Shown piece by piece: positions 24,868 through 32,930 of a stretch of 39,604 bases of DNA; position 1 is the first letter of the stretch, and every line of letters begins with the position of its first letter. The position numbers and the translations under genes were made by a program. The notes under the pieces were generated by a model. That model ran no database searches. It worked only from the letters and a program-made list of their open reading frames with translations, and had not been told where the DNA came from. Source of the stretch: Cyanobacteria bacterium RU_5_0 (GTDB lineage: Bacteria > Cyanobacteriota > Cyanobacteriia > Elainellales > Elainellaceae); assembly GCA_012033255.1 (NCBI GenBank), contig JAAUSF010000003.1, positions 80,247-119,850 on the forward strand, in the 5' to 3' direction.

Positions 24868-26619
24868 CTAGAACCTGAAGGTTGTGCGTAGAGAGCCAAT
24901 AAACGTGCTATCCACCTCATTATCGTTGAATGGATCAGATAACCAGATGATGCTGGGAGTCAGCGCAATATTGTCGTTTAGACTGAAGCGATAGAACAAC
25001 TCAGCCAAGAATCCTGTGTCATCCGTTTCACCTTCTTCCCGCAAATCACGAGTATAAGAAGGAACACCTGCCACAACCCCTAATAAGTTTCCTTCTCCGC
25101 CCAAGTCATTCAATGCCAACGTACCCTGCCAACTCCAGAGATCATAGTCAGGTCTGCCGCCAATTCCAGCGACATCGGTGAAAGCTAAACCACCGCCCAC
25201 TTCAAGTGTTTCATCAAACAGTTTGAAATTGACCTGTGCGCCATAAGTATTCGCCACAGCGGGCCCCTCGACATCGTAAACACCGACATCGAATGCAGAA
25301 TCATCATAAGCATTGACATAGTTCACACCGATGTCAACCAAGTCACTGGTAAAGGTTAACTGGACAATTCCACTGTAGTCTCCATTGAACAAACCATTTC
25401 CCTCTGCGGGATTGCCGGGTTCATTGGCAACGTAACCAAAATCAAAACTGAGTCCAGTGCTTTCATCATCGATCAACTGAATCCTAGCACCTGCGCCTGC
25501 GCCACTTCCGGCAAACCCTTGCTCATATTGTCGAGGATCATTGAACTCGGAGATACCACCAGAACCTGAACTTTGACCCAAGGGACTAATAATATCCGTG
25601 AAATCATCGATATCTAGACCGTTAGCCCCAATCAGGGCACTCACCCGATCGCCAATTGGGAATTCGTAGTACAGGTCATCAATCTGAATGTCATCGCCAT
25701 TGTCACCCCCAAACTGAAAGCCAAGTTGATCCCCTTCAAATTCAGGGGTATCCTCAGCCTCAAGACGCGCTCTCAGAAGATCTTCACCTGTGAAACTGGT
25801 GTCAAAGTTGAGTCGAACCCGATCGCTAAAAATGACTTGATCATTGAACTGATCATCCTGCTCGAATGGAACTGCCGCGAAGAAAAGAATCTCACCGCGC
25901 AACTTAGTTGTTGTCGAGAACTGGTTTTCTTCCAGTTCAGCCACCCGCGCTTCCAGGTTATCCACGCGCCCTCGCAGCGTTGCTAGTTCCGCCGCAAATT
26001 CTTCTTGCAACCGTCTCAGAGTTTCCAAATCTTCTTGGGTTGCCAAATTTTCGGTGCTAGCCGCCAACAGTTCGGCAATCCGATCGAGACACGCATTGAC
26101 TCCGGCAGCAAACTCATATCGAGTCAGGGCGCTTTGTCCTCGATAGGTGCGATCGGGATAGCCCACAATACAGCCATAGCGTTCCACTAGAGATTGCAAT
26201 GCCTGATATGCCCAGTCTTCCGGTCGAACATCAGACAGTTGAGTGATAGAAGTGACTTGAGACAACGAATCGCGGTTTTCCGTCTGCCTCCGACGACCTT
26301 CACGGCTGTACTGAAGCACGTCATCAAGCGTAGACTCAGAGGAGGCAGTTTGAGAGTCTTCGTCCTCAGATACAGTCGGCAATTCAGCCGAATCGATCGA
26401 ATCCTCTTCAGTCACATTTCCTTCAATTTCTTCAATTTCTTCAAGAAAAATCTCCTCAACTGTAGTTTCTTCAGCTAGAGGAGTCGAAACAAGATCCGTA
26501 TCATCCGTATCAATTGAAGAACCTAATTCAGAGGCGATCGCAGGACTACCGAACACAAGTGCCACAGTCGCAGCAGGCGCAGCTAGAAGCGCACCCCACC
26601 AAGAAACGTTACTACTCAT
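24868..26619 (-). CDS. SLH-domain outer-membrane porin, paralog of the downstream gene
   Basis: 583 residues from the ATG at 26619 (MSSNVSWWG); an in-frame GTG at 26631 adds four residues. The architecture matches its neighbour: signal peptide (to about residue 30, AIASELG), an acidic Glu/Asp/Thr/Ser-rich spacer (about 31-115), an SLH domain (SDVRPEDWAYQALQSLVERYG), a coiled coil (LRGRVDNLEARVAELEEN), and an OprB-like barrel ending TTFRF. Close sequence identity in the SLH and coiled-coil parts indicates a tandem duplication; the barrel loops differ. TGGTGTG just before the ATG could pair with Yfr1 CACACCA. The acidic N-terminal spacer is unlike that of the downstream porin. Confidence 0.92.
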   Translation of the reverse strand: MSSNVSWWGALLAAPAATVALVFGSPAIASELGSSIDTDDTDLVSTPLAEETTVEEIFLEEIEEIEGNVTEEDSIDSAELPTVSEDEDSQTASSESTLDDVLQYSREGRRRQTENRDSLSQVTSITQLSDVRPEDWAYQALQSLVERYGCIVGYPDRTYRGQSALTRYEFAAGVNACLDRIAELLAASTENLATQEDLETLRRLQEEFAAELATLRGRVDNLEARVAELEENQFSTTTKLRGEILFFAAVPFEQDDQFNDQVIFSDRVRLNFDTSFTGEDLLRARLEAEDTPEFEGDQLGFQFGGDNGDDIQIDDLYYEFPIGDRVSALIGANGLDIDDFTDIISPLGQSSGSGGISEFNDPRQYEQGFAGSGAGAGARIQLIDDESTGLSFDFGYVANEPGNPAEGNGLFNGDYSGIVQLTFTSDLVDIGVNYVNAYDDSAFDVGVYDVEGPAVANTYGAQVNFKLFDETLEVGGGLAFTDVAGIGGRPDYDLWSWQGTLALNDLGGEGNLLGVVAGVPSYTRDLREEGETDDTGFLAELFYRFSLNDNIALTPSIIWLSDPFNDNEVDSTFIGSLRTTFRF

Positions 26620-26623
26620 ATCC

Positions 26624-26630
26624 CACACCA
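26624..26630 (-). promoter_or_regulatory. Possible weaker Yfr1 site on the second porin
   Basis: The mRNA has UGGUGUG at -5 to -11. It is complementary to CACACCA in the Yfr1 candidate, with a further GGA pairing if one U is bulged. The location equals the site on the first porin, but the pairing is shorter. Confidence 0.4.
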
Positions 26631-26746
26631 CAATTGCAGAGTTAACAGTAGATGGTTGCTAGCTTGAGAGTAATGGTTTTAGCTTGAAAATCTGTGTTTT
26701 CAAAAACACACTAGAACACACTAGAAGCCCAGAATTTAACTAACTC

Positions 26747-26858
26747 ATACCAATTTTCTATGAACCTGCCTAGAAAGAGGGGTGTGGGGACTCCATCACA
26801 AGGGGGCTTGCCCCCTTGACCCCCATTTGTTCTGTGCAACCTTAAAAAGAATTCGTAT
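26747..26858 (-). mobile_element. MITE-like element, copy 1 (inverted relative to copy 2)
   Basis: About 112 bp bounded by ATACCAATT and AATTCGTAT, which are near-perfect terminal inverted repeats with TA at each end. The interior has the palindrome AAGGGGGCTTGCCCCCTT and a short G/C block. Its reverse complement matches 30334-30448 almost base for base. It has no coding capacity, so mobilisation would need a transposase elsewhere. The terminal TA is reminiscent of Tc1/IS630-type MITEs. Confidence 0.75.
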
Positions 26859-27015
26859 AAATAAAATTCTGAGTTTAAAAAACTATCCGCTCCCACTAGG
26901 CTGCGATCGGAACATAATCCTTTACGCAGAAAAGTGAGAGCGGTGTAGCGGGTCTTCAGATTGAAACTAGACTGCTGGAAGGAACTCTACAACCAATCCA
27001 GCATCTCTTCAGAGG

Positions 27016-27135
27016 ATGAACCTCTCAAAAGAAGTTGACTCAGCTACTAGAGAACGGCTCCAGCGCACAGACAGCTTACTCCAACCTGACGACCCAGGCA
27101 TTTACTACTATCTTGCATGGGCATCACCTCCTTAA
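27016..27135 (+). CDS. Possible small protein, 39 residues, unrecognised
   Basis: ATG-to-TAA frame: a charged helical N-terminus (MNLSKEVDSATRERLQRTDS), then a Pro/Tyr-rich end (LLQPDDPGIYYYLAWASPP). The start codon lies in the loop of an AGAGG-ATGAA-CCTCT stem, so AGAGG directly abuts the ATG and is too close for a normal SD. The residue pattern looks more protein-like than random, but no family is recognised and no promoter is evident. On the opposite strand the same end gives AAGGAGG before a 22-codon frame, which is probably chance. Confidence 0.25.
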   Translation: MNLSKEVDSATRERLQRTDSLLQPDDPGIYYYLAWASPP

Positions 27136-27303
27136 TTCCCTAAATGGTTTAATCTCAAGCACGACAGAGTCGTGAGTGGCTGGTGTCCAGCACCATGTTT
27201 GCAGAATAACATATAAATTTGGCAAATGGGGCAAGGGGAGAATTTTGACAGCCACTCTAAAACTATGGCTGTTAAGCTGATAGCTGATGGCAAATAGTCG
27301 AAT

Positions 27304-28269
27304 ATGGATTTACTACGATCGCTCCCGATAGGGCTTTACCTGGAACAACCTATCAGTTGGCTCCACAAAATTGATCCGCGAGTCAAATTGGGCTGGTTAG
27401 TCACATTCTTGTTAACCCCGATCGCGGCGAATCCGATTTGGCGCTTGTCATTAGTCGGTTGGATGCTGCTAATCACGATTAGCACGATGTTGCCTTTTCG
27501 AGTCTGGAAACGGCAAATGGGGCTGATCATCTTGTTCAGTTTGCTCTTGTTTCTGATCACGCTGTTTGCTCCAGATGGGATCAATGTTCCGAATCAGCCC
27601 CGTTTACCGGCGGATGAATTGTCTTTTGTTCAAGAAAATAGCGCAACTACGACAGATCCCGATTCAACACCTGATTCAAAATCCATCTTGTTAGAGAACT
27701 TGCCCCAACCCACAAACTATCGATACATCCTGTTTCAGCGACAGCAAGTGCCCTTTTTTGATGTGATTCAGGTGACGCGGCGATCGGTAGAACTTGCCGT
27801 TCGTACTGGAACACTTATATTCCTCTTGCTCTACAGCACTAATTTATATTTGCTGACAACAGCGCCAGAGGAGATCACGGCAGGGATTGATAGCCTGATG
27901 CAACCCCTACGTCGATTCAATATTCCTGTGACTGAAATCGTCTTGACACTGACGCTTTCTCTCCGGTTTATTCCACTTGTGTTGGAGGAAGTGCAAAACT
28001 TGGTGCGTTCCGTTCGGACGAGAGCAATTAACTGGAGGAAGCTGGGCTTTCGAGGCACAACCCAGGTTTGGGCGATGGTTGCAGAGCGACTCCTTGAAAA
28101 CCTTTTGGTACGGGCAGAGCAAATTGCTAGTGCAATGCAAGTGAGGGGGTTTACTAGCCCAAATCAACACCGTGTCGAATGGCATCAGCTTCGACTAAAA
28201 ATTGCGGATTGGCTAGCGTTATTAGGAATCGGCATTTTCTGGAGCGCCCGTTTCATTCTAGGAAACTAG
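27304..28269 (+). CDS. Energy-coupling factor transporter transmembrane protein (EcfT/CbiQ family)
   Basis: 321 residues with about five or six hydrophobic helices. The N-terminal signature YLEQPISWLHKIDPRVKLGWLV and the cytoplasmic coupling motif MQVRGF (278-283) match the EcfT family, in which Ala-Arg-Gly motifs dock onto the ATPases. An atypical hydrophilic insert (about residues 96-155) separates the second and third membrane parts. By family it forms the membrane core of an ECF importer for a vitamin or metal, together with EcfA ATPases and an S component. Neither partner is present in the window, so the substrate is unknown. A terminator follows at 28441. Confidence 0.88.
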   Translation: MDLLRSLPIGLYLEQPISWLHKIDPRVKLGWLVTFLLTPIAANPIWRLSLVGWMLLITISTMLPFRVWKRQMGLIILFSLLLFLITLFAPDGINVPNQPRLPADELSFVQENSATTTDPDSTPDSKSILLENLPQPTNYRYILFQRQQVPFFDVIQVTRRSVELAVRTGTLIFLLLYSTNLYLLTTAPEEITAGIDSLMQPLRRFNIPVTEIVLTLTLSLRFIPLVLEEVQNLVRSVRTRAINWRKLGFRGTTQVWAMVAERLLENLLVRAEQIASAMQVRGFTSPNQHRVEWHQLRLKIADWLALLGIGIFWSARFILGN

Positions 28270-28314
28270 AAGGGCTAAATATGTCTTAACCTTGGATATC
28301 TAAACAGACGTGGT

Positions 28315-28431
28315 GTGCAATTTCTTGACATCTCTTGTGGGATGCTCGTCCCGCCCGTCCAGATCAGGTCAGGCAAGCTGCATACCCCACCAGAAATTGA
28401 AGCTTGTAGCCGTGAAGTTGCACATCACGTT
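28315..28431 (+). repeat. Dispersed palindromic repeat, copy B (MITE-free)
   Basis: It begins GTGCAATTTCTTGACATCTC and continues through CAGAAATTGAAGCTTGTAG to CGTGAAGTTGCACATCACG. It aligns with copy C over its whole length. In copy C the same position (between GTAGTCGTA and AAGTTGCACATC) is interrupted by MITE copy 2, so copy B is the empty-site reference. Confidence 0.75.
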
Positions 28432-28440
28432 GATACAGAG

Positions 28441-28464
28441 ATGATTTTGCGAAATCATGTTTTT
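28441..28464 (+). terminator. Intrinsic terminator downstream of ecfT
   Basis: ATGATTT - TGCG - AAATCAT is a perfect 7-bp stem with a 4-base loop, followed by G and five T residues. It lies 170 bases after the ecfT stop, beyond repeat copy B. Confidence 0.65.
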
Positions 28465-28642
28465 ACCCTATTTACTCTATTTATAACGTTGATCCCCACG
28501 AGGTTCTTTTGCTGAGCCATCGACCAGGGTGCGTTTGCCAATCTTCCTCTGAGGGCGAATGAGCTTAAAAGCGATAAAATTTTTGTAGCATAGTGGCACT
28601 TTTTCCCATAGAGTGGTGGAATAAATTCCACAGATTGTCGTT

Positions 28643-29038
28643 TTGGATGTTCTTCTTGGCACTGATATCGTTTACGTTCCCCGAATTAAAGCGGCGGTCG
28701 ATCGCTTTGGAGAGCGGTTTCTTCAGCGAGTTTTTACTCCGACTGAGCGGAGAGATTGTTGCCAATCAGATTCTTCAAAGCGCAAGCTTAGAATTTCCCA
28801 ATTGGCGGGACGATGGGCAGCGAAGGAGGCGATCGCCAAAGCTCTTGGAACTGGATGGTCTGGAATCAGCTATACCGACATTGAAATTCAACGCCAAGCG
28901 AATGGTGCTCCTAAAGTCTGTTTGTATCGCGCAGCAGCTACTTATGCTGCGATGTGGGGAGAAGGACAGTGGCGGATCAGCCTCAGCCATGACGGAGATT
29001 ATGCGATCGCCGTTGCTGTCCTGTTCTCTAGCTCTTAA
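28643..29038 (+). CDS. acpS: Holo-[acyl-carrier-protein] synthase
   Basis: 131 residues with a TTG start at 28643. The next upstream in-frame codon that ends the frame is TAA at 28622 and no ATG or GTG lies between, so the TTG is the only standard initiator. The phosphopantetheinyl transferase motifs are intact: D8 in GTDIVYVPRI (Mg2+ ligand), FTPTERRDC, E62 in GRWAAKEAIAKALGTG, and the C-terminal ISLSHDGDYAIAVAV. It transfers 4'-phosphopantetheine from CoA to apo-ACP for fatty-acid synthesis in the cytosol. No convincing SD is seen, so translation may be weak. Confidence 0.93.
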   Translation: MDVLLGTDIVYVPRIKAAVDRFGERFLQRVFTPTERRDCCQSDSSKRKLRISQLAGRWAAKEAIAKALGTGWSGISYTDIEIQRQANGAPKVCLYRAAATYAAMWGEGQWRISLSHDGDYAIAVAVLFSSS

Positions 29039-29258
29039 CCCCAGGAATTCCAGACGGTGTGACTGATTAGCCCCAAATTGGATTGATTGTGTCCATGCCA
29101 ACCTAATTAGTTCTCAGCCCATCACCCTCTGCAAAAAACACTGCTGACACACCGCCATTGGTTTACCATTGCGGCTTATTTTTACTTTTACATTTTGCAT
29201 TAGCACACTCATTTTGATGCTAGAACCTGTTCCTTCACATGATGCAGCCCAAGTCCGA

Positions 29259-29531
29259 ATGGAAAATACGGAAATCTATTTGAACCATCCAACATTCGGT
29301 CTGCTATTCAGAGTATGTTTAGTTGCAGAAAATCGTGAGCTTTTCGCGACTCTTTATGCTCAACGTCTATTCTTTTTGGTGACAACCGGAATACAGGGGA
29401 TTCAGTTTGAGCCGATCGGGCGCAGCGATGCTCGGATCTTGGTCGAATCTCGACTGCGCGATCTCCGTCGTAATGGGCACCTCCAGGAGTTTAGCCAGAT
29501 TCAGGCGATTCATAAACAGACCTTTCAATGA
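29259..29531 (+). CDS. pipX: PipX, PII-interacting co-activator of NtcA
   Basis: 90 residues from the ATG at 29259. The frame is open further upstream to 29169, but that extension is not part of the family, and PipX in other cyanobacteria is about 89 residues. The block EIYLNHPTFGLLFRVC and TLYAQRLFFLV form the Tudor-like domain that binds either PII or NtcA; Y33 corresponds to the key Y32 of the Synechococcus protein. The two C-terminal helices (about 55-90) include ARILVESRLRDLRR. It links nitrogen/carbon status (2-oxoglutarate) to NtcA-driven transcription. Its stop overlaps the start of the next gene by four bases (ATGA), giving a pipX-pipY operon. Confidence 0.95.
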   Translation: MENTEIYLNHPTFGLLFRVCLVAENRELFATLYAQRLFFLVTTGIQGIQFEPIGRSDARILVESRLRDLRRNGHLQEFSQIQAIHKQTFQ

Positions 29532-30211
29532 GCAGTTTTCTTCCAGCTAGCCAAGTTGCTGACCGCATTATCCAGGTTCGCCAGACCCTTCCCGATTCCG
29601 TAAAACTGATTGCTGTCACCAAGCAAGTTCCTGTGGAGTTGATGCGATCGGCATATGAGGCAGGAATTCGAGATTTTGGGGAAAGCCGCATTCAAGAAGC
29701 GATCGTCAAACAAATGCAACTTCAAGACTTGACCGATGTGACATGGCATCTCATTGGACATTTGCAAAGCAACAAAGCCGCCAAAGCCCTAGAAATCTTT
29801 CAGTGGATTCATTCGGTGGATAGCTTAAAACTGGCTCAGCGACTTGATCAACTTGCTGAATCGATCGCCCAAAAACCCACTGTCTGTTTGCAAGTAAAAA
29901 TCTTGGTTGATCCTAATAAGTTTGGTTGGACAGTCCCAGAACTGCTTGCTGATTTGCCTGCCCTGAATCAGTGTTCTCAGTTGCGAATTGTAGGATTAAT
30001 GACAATCCCACCGTATGGGTTAAACCCTCCAGAAATCCTTGCTGTATTTACGCGCACTCGTGAATTAGCAGAGCAAATTCAACACCAAAATTGGTCAACC
30101 CTTCAAATGCAGCACTTATCAATGGGAATGTCAGAAGATTACCCGCTAGCCATCAAAGCAGGTGCCACACTGATCCGGCTCGGTCGCACTTTATTTGGTG
30201 AACGAGGGTAG
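29528..30211 (+). CDS. pipY: PipY, YggS/PLPBP-family PLP-binding homeostasis protein
   Basis: 227 residues. The PLP-binding lysine is K32 in VKLIAVTKQVP. Other COG0325 marks are the FGESRIQEA strand, WHLIGHLQSNKA, and the C-terminal LSMGMSEDYPLAIKAGATLIRLGRTLFG, which binds the PLP phosphate. It is a single-domain barrel without catalytic activity in known members, and it helps maintain vitamin B6 and amino/keto-acid balance. Translational coupling to pipX by ATGA overlap matches the known cyanobacterial operon. No terminator is seen directly after it; repeat copy C starts 23 bases later. Confidence 0.96.
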   Translation: MSSFLPASQVADRIIQVRQTLPDSVKLIAVTKQVPVELMRSAYEAGIRDFGESRIQEAIVKQMQLQDLTDVTWHLIGHLQSNKAAKALEIFQWIHSVDSLKLAQRLDQLAESIAQKPTVCLQVKILVDPNKFGWTVPELLADLPALNQCSQLRIVGLMTIPPYGLNPPEILAVFTRTRELAEQIQHQNWSTLQMQHLSMGMSEDYPLAIKAGATLIRLGRTLFGERG

Positions 30212-30233
30212 AACTCCTCTAAATAACGCTATA

Positions 30234-30465
30234 TGCAGCTTCTTTACATCTCTTGTGGGATGGGCGTTCTGCCCGTCTGAATCGGGGCAGGCAAGATGCC
30301 TACCTCACCAGAAATCACAGCTTCGTAGTCGTAATACCAATTCTTTTTAAGGTTGCACAGAACAAATGGGGGTCAAGGGGGCAAGCCCCCTTGTGGGGAC
30401 GGAGTCCCCACGCCCCTCTTTCTAGGCAGGTTCATAGAAAATTGGCGTAAGTTGCACATCGCGTT
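30234..30465 (+). repeat. Dispersed palindromic repeat, copy C, interrupted by MITE copy 2
   Basis: The left part (30234-30333) aligns with copies A and B from TTTACATCTCTTGTGGGATG to GCTTCGTAGTCGT. The right part (30449-30465, AAGTTGCACATCGCGTT) matches the end of copy B (AAGTTGCACATCACGTT). The 115 bp between them are the MITE-like element. Confidence 0.75.
30334..30448 (+). mobile_element. MITE-like element, copy 2
   Basis: 115 bp bounded by ATACCAATT and AATTGGCGT. Internal palindromes are AAGGGGGCAAGCCCCCTT and GTGGGGACGGAGTCCCCAC. It is nearly identical to the reverse complement of copy 1 (26747-26858), the main difference being a few bases at the second palindrome. It sits inside dispersed repeat copy C, which shows that it inserted as a unit. 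Confidence 0.8.
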
Positions 30466-31234
30466 AGCTATTTTCCTGGAGTTGTTCCAGTTTGCTGAGC
30501 ATGGGCTATACTATTGGGCATACTCTAGATGTGGCAACGAAGAAGATGTATAACGCTATATGTAGTCTGAGACTATTTCCATGACGGCAAAAGCTTAAAG
30601 CACCTTAAATCTGCGCTGAATCAATCTTTCGAGGATTCTGCGATCGTTGGAAGCTGCATACTCAGGTGGTGATTTAATGTAATCGATCGCTCGAGCTTAA
30701 GAATTACTTCAGGTTTAATTGTTTGATTCCAATGGTCGAATATTCTATAGTGAACAATGCTGACGCTATTAAGTTTGGGTGTTCACTGAGTTTCTGGATG
30801 AAATTGATCCAAGGTGCTTGGTTAACACAGATTTAACATCGCTATTGAAGCAACGTTTTTACATTGTTTACGTTTTCTTACATCTGTTGTTGAGTTAACA
30901 AACTGGTTGCAGGTAATTTTTTTGATTAAGTTTTAACTTGGCTACTCGCTATAAAAAATTGATGTATACTGTTGACTCAAATCGAATTAAGCCAAGGCAA
31001 AACAGGGTGCTGATGTAGGCGAATAGTTTAATAGTTGAGCCTATGGCTAGGCTTTTGCTGCGGTAGTGAACTCGGTTGCGAGTTTATTAAATTTAAAGTC
31101 CCTTTCTTGCGGGAAGTATTATCTTCAAGTTTCATCGTTAATTGTGTGTTCTGCCTACTAGTTGAAGGCTGTTTTTCGAGTTAGTTTTAGGAGTCTTTTC
31201 GGATTAACCCTAGTTGTGATGGAGCGTGTGAACA

Positions 31235-31825
31235 GTGAACAATATCTTTTCTAAGCTGAAGGATTTTGTTGGACTTAATGATCCAGTTGATTATGAGTAT
31301 GAGTATGCTGAGATGGACAGCGAAGAATACCGTAATCTCTATCAAGAAGAGCATCCTCAACCTCCTGTTGTAATGGAGGAGGAACCTCGGCGGCGGCGGT
31401 TGCGGGAACGGACAACGACCCTTTCTAGTGACACAGGAGTAGCTTCAGTGAGCAATGTAATTGGAATGCCTGGTGCAGCAAACGGTATGTCTGAAGTAGT
31501 TGTGATGGAGCCTCGATCGTTTGAAGAGATGCCTCAAGCCATTCGGGCATTGCGGGAACGCAAGTCTGTGGTTCTCAATCTCACGATCATGGACCCGGAT
31601 CAGGCTCAGCGTGCAGTCGATTTTGTGGCGGGTGGAACCTATGCGATCGACGGTCATCAAGAGCGAATTGGGGAAAGCATCTTCCTGTTTACCCCTAGCT
31701 GTGTTCAAGTCAGCACTCAATTTGGAGCCGCTGACATTGCTATGCAGCAAGCTCAGATGCGATCGACCCGCCCCATGACCCCGACTCCTGGTTGGGCAGC
31801 CGAACAAGCTGCACGGATGGCGTAA
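31235..31825 (+). CDS. sepF: Cell division protein SepF (Cdv2/YlmF)
   Basis: 196 residues, GTG start at 31235 with GGAG at 31221-31224. The N-terminal amphipathic segment ([14 protein letters not shown]) is the membrane-targeting helix. A charged, Arg/Glu-rich linker (about 20-80) and the SepF core (about 88-175) follow, with [45 protein letters not shown] and [10 protein letters not shown]. It polymerises and ties FtsZ filaments to the membrane at the septum. It is followed by proC; the order pipX-pipY-sepF-proC is a known cyanobacterial gene neighbourhood. Confidence 0.95.
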   Translation: MNNIFSKLKDFVGLNDPVDYEYEYAEMDSEEYRNLYQEEHPQPPVVMEEEPRRRRLRERTTTLSSDTGVASVSNVIGMPGAANGMSEVVVMEPRSFEEMPQAIRALRERKSVVLNLTIMDPDQAQRAVDFVAGGTYAIDGHQERIGESIFLFTPSCVQVSTQFGAADIAMQQAQMRSTRPMTPTPGWAAEQAARMA

Positions 31826-32079
31826 TTTTAGCCTGTCAGCACACTAGGGCAACATTGACTCATGCAGAGGATTGAGGATTGCGGAGCTGTGATTAGGTTT
31901 ATTCCTATGCAATAAGGTGAAATTAAAAATTGGGAAATTGAAAATGACAGAGCGTCTTAGTTTTTAATTTTGAATCTTTGATTTCTCCAGGCTGTAAATC
32001 CTATTTCGCTTACTAAATAAGCAAATTCTCTGTGAATTATTTTAATTGCAACTGTTAGTGTTAGGAGACAAGCATTCAG

Positions 32080-32883
32080 TTGTCGGCAAAACTCGGGATT
32101 ATTGGCGGCGGGGTAATGGGGGAAGCTCTTTTATCCCGCCTTATTGCTCAAGGAATTTATCTGCCAGAGGCGGTGATTGTGAGTGAACCTCAGCCGCAAC
32201 GGCGAGATATTTTGGCGCGTCAATATGGAATTGAAGTGACAGCAGACAATCCAACTGTCACATCAATAGCGACAGTGTTGTTGTTAGCCATTAAGCCTCA
32301 AGTTTTTGATGCGGTGATAACAGCATTGCCGCGATCGGACTCAGCTCAAGTCGTTATTTCGATTTTGGCAGGGGTGACACTTCAGAAATTAGAAGCGGCT
32401 TTTCCAGGACAGCCCGTGATTCGAGCCATGCCAAACACGCCTGCTACGGTGGGAGTCGGAATAACAGCGATCGCCCCCGGACATTACGCTCAACCCAGTC
32501 ATCTGCAATTGGCGCAACGCATTTTTGCAGCCGTTGGAGAAGTGGTAGAAGTCCCAGAAACCCTTCTTGACGCTGTTACAGGATTATCGGGTTCAGGACC
32601 CGGCTATGTCGCTGTTATGATTGAGGCACTGATTGATGGAGGTGTTGCCGTCGGATTGCCGAGAGCCGTAGCAACCCAGTTGGCGCTACAAACCGTTCGT
32701 GGTACGGCTGAGTTAATACAAACTTCAGGCATTCATCCGGCAGAATTAAAAGATCGCGTCACTAGCCCAGGCGGAACAACGATCGCAGGCATCTCCCATC
32801 TCGAACGTGCCGGATTTCGCTCCGCCCTGATTGAAGCTGTCCGAGCCGCCTACTATCGCGCCCAAGAATTGGGACAGCAATAG
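32080..32883 (+). CDS. proC: Pyrroline-5-carboxylate reductase
   Basis: 267 residues with a TTG start at 32080 preceded by AGGAGA at 32063-32068. It has an N-terminal NADPH Rossmann motif (GIIGGGVMGEALL), AIKPQVFDAV, the MPNTPATVGVG strand and the C-terminal signature VTSPGGTTIAGISHLE. It catalyses the last step of proline synthesis in the cytosol. The length is normal. The zeta-carotene desaturase gene starts 47 bases downstream, so the two may be co-transcribed, although their pathways are unrelated. Confidence 0.97.
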   Translation: MSAKLGIIGGGVMGEALLSRLIAQGIYLPEAVIVSEPQPQRRDILARQYGIEVTADNPTVTSIATVLLLAIKPQVFDAVITALPRSDSAQVVISILAGVTLQKLEAAFPGQPVIRAMPNTPATVGVGITAIAPGHYAQPSHLQLAQRIFAAVGEVVEVPETLLDAVTGLSGSGPGYVAVMIEALIDGGVAVGLPRAVATQLALQTVRGTAELIQTSGIHPAELKDRVTSPGGTTIAGISHLERAGFRSALIEAVRAAYYRAQELGQQ

Positions 32884-32930
32884 GGAATTCCCCTTAAAAT
32901 ATGCGAAGAAACTGAACAGGAACAGGTTGA

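Larger units (their letters stand above)
26632..27303. other. Intergenic region between divergent porin and ecfT genes
   Basis: 671 bases. It contains a tandem ACACACTAGA pair (about 26705-26725), MITE copy 1 (26747-26858), stem-loops TGCTGGA/TCCAGCA (about 26970-27002) and AGAGG/CCTCT (27011-27025), a possible 39-codon frame (27016-27135), and the perfect hairpin CACGAC-AGA-GTCGTG (about 27159-27173) ahead of ecfT. Confidence 0.6.
28270..28642. other. Intergenic region between ecfT and acpS
   Basis: 372 bases holding dispersed repeat copy B (28315-28431) and an intrinsic terminator (28441-28464). No clear promoter for acpS was identified. Confidence 0.6.
30212..31234. other. Long intergenic region upstream of sepF
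   Basis: 1022 bases. The left part is repeat copy C carrying MITE copy 2 (30234-30465). From about 30600 the sequence becomes AT-rich, with no open frame worth reporting. TATACT at 30965-30970 preceded by TG is a plausible extended -10, which would give sepF a leader of about 260 bases. The rest is unexplained. Confidence 0.5.

Noticed and set aside
26711-26896. Minus-strand frame of 61 codons, and the matching one at 30353-30553
   Set aside because: Both are translations of the MITE-like element and its flanks, so their similarity reflects the DNA repeat.
27057-27125. 22-codon minus-strand frame preceded by AAGGAGG
   Set aside because: The apparent SD is the complement of the CCTCCTT at the end of the plus-strand frame; the peptide is very short and has no recognisable features.
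27159-27200. Cobalamin-type riboswitch before ecfT
   Set aside because: Only short simple hairpins are present; the conserved B12-box bases are missing.
29169-29258. 30-residue N-terminal extension of PipX resembling a signal peptide
   Set aside because: PipX is cytosolic and about 89 residues long; the ATG at 29259 gives the family length and alignment.
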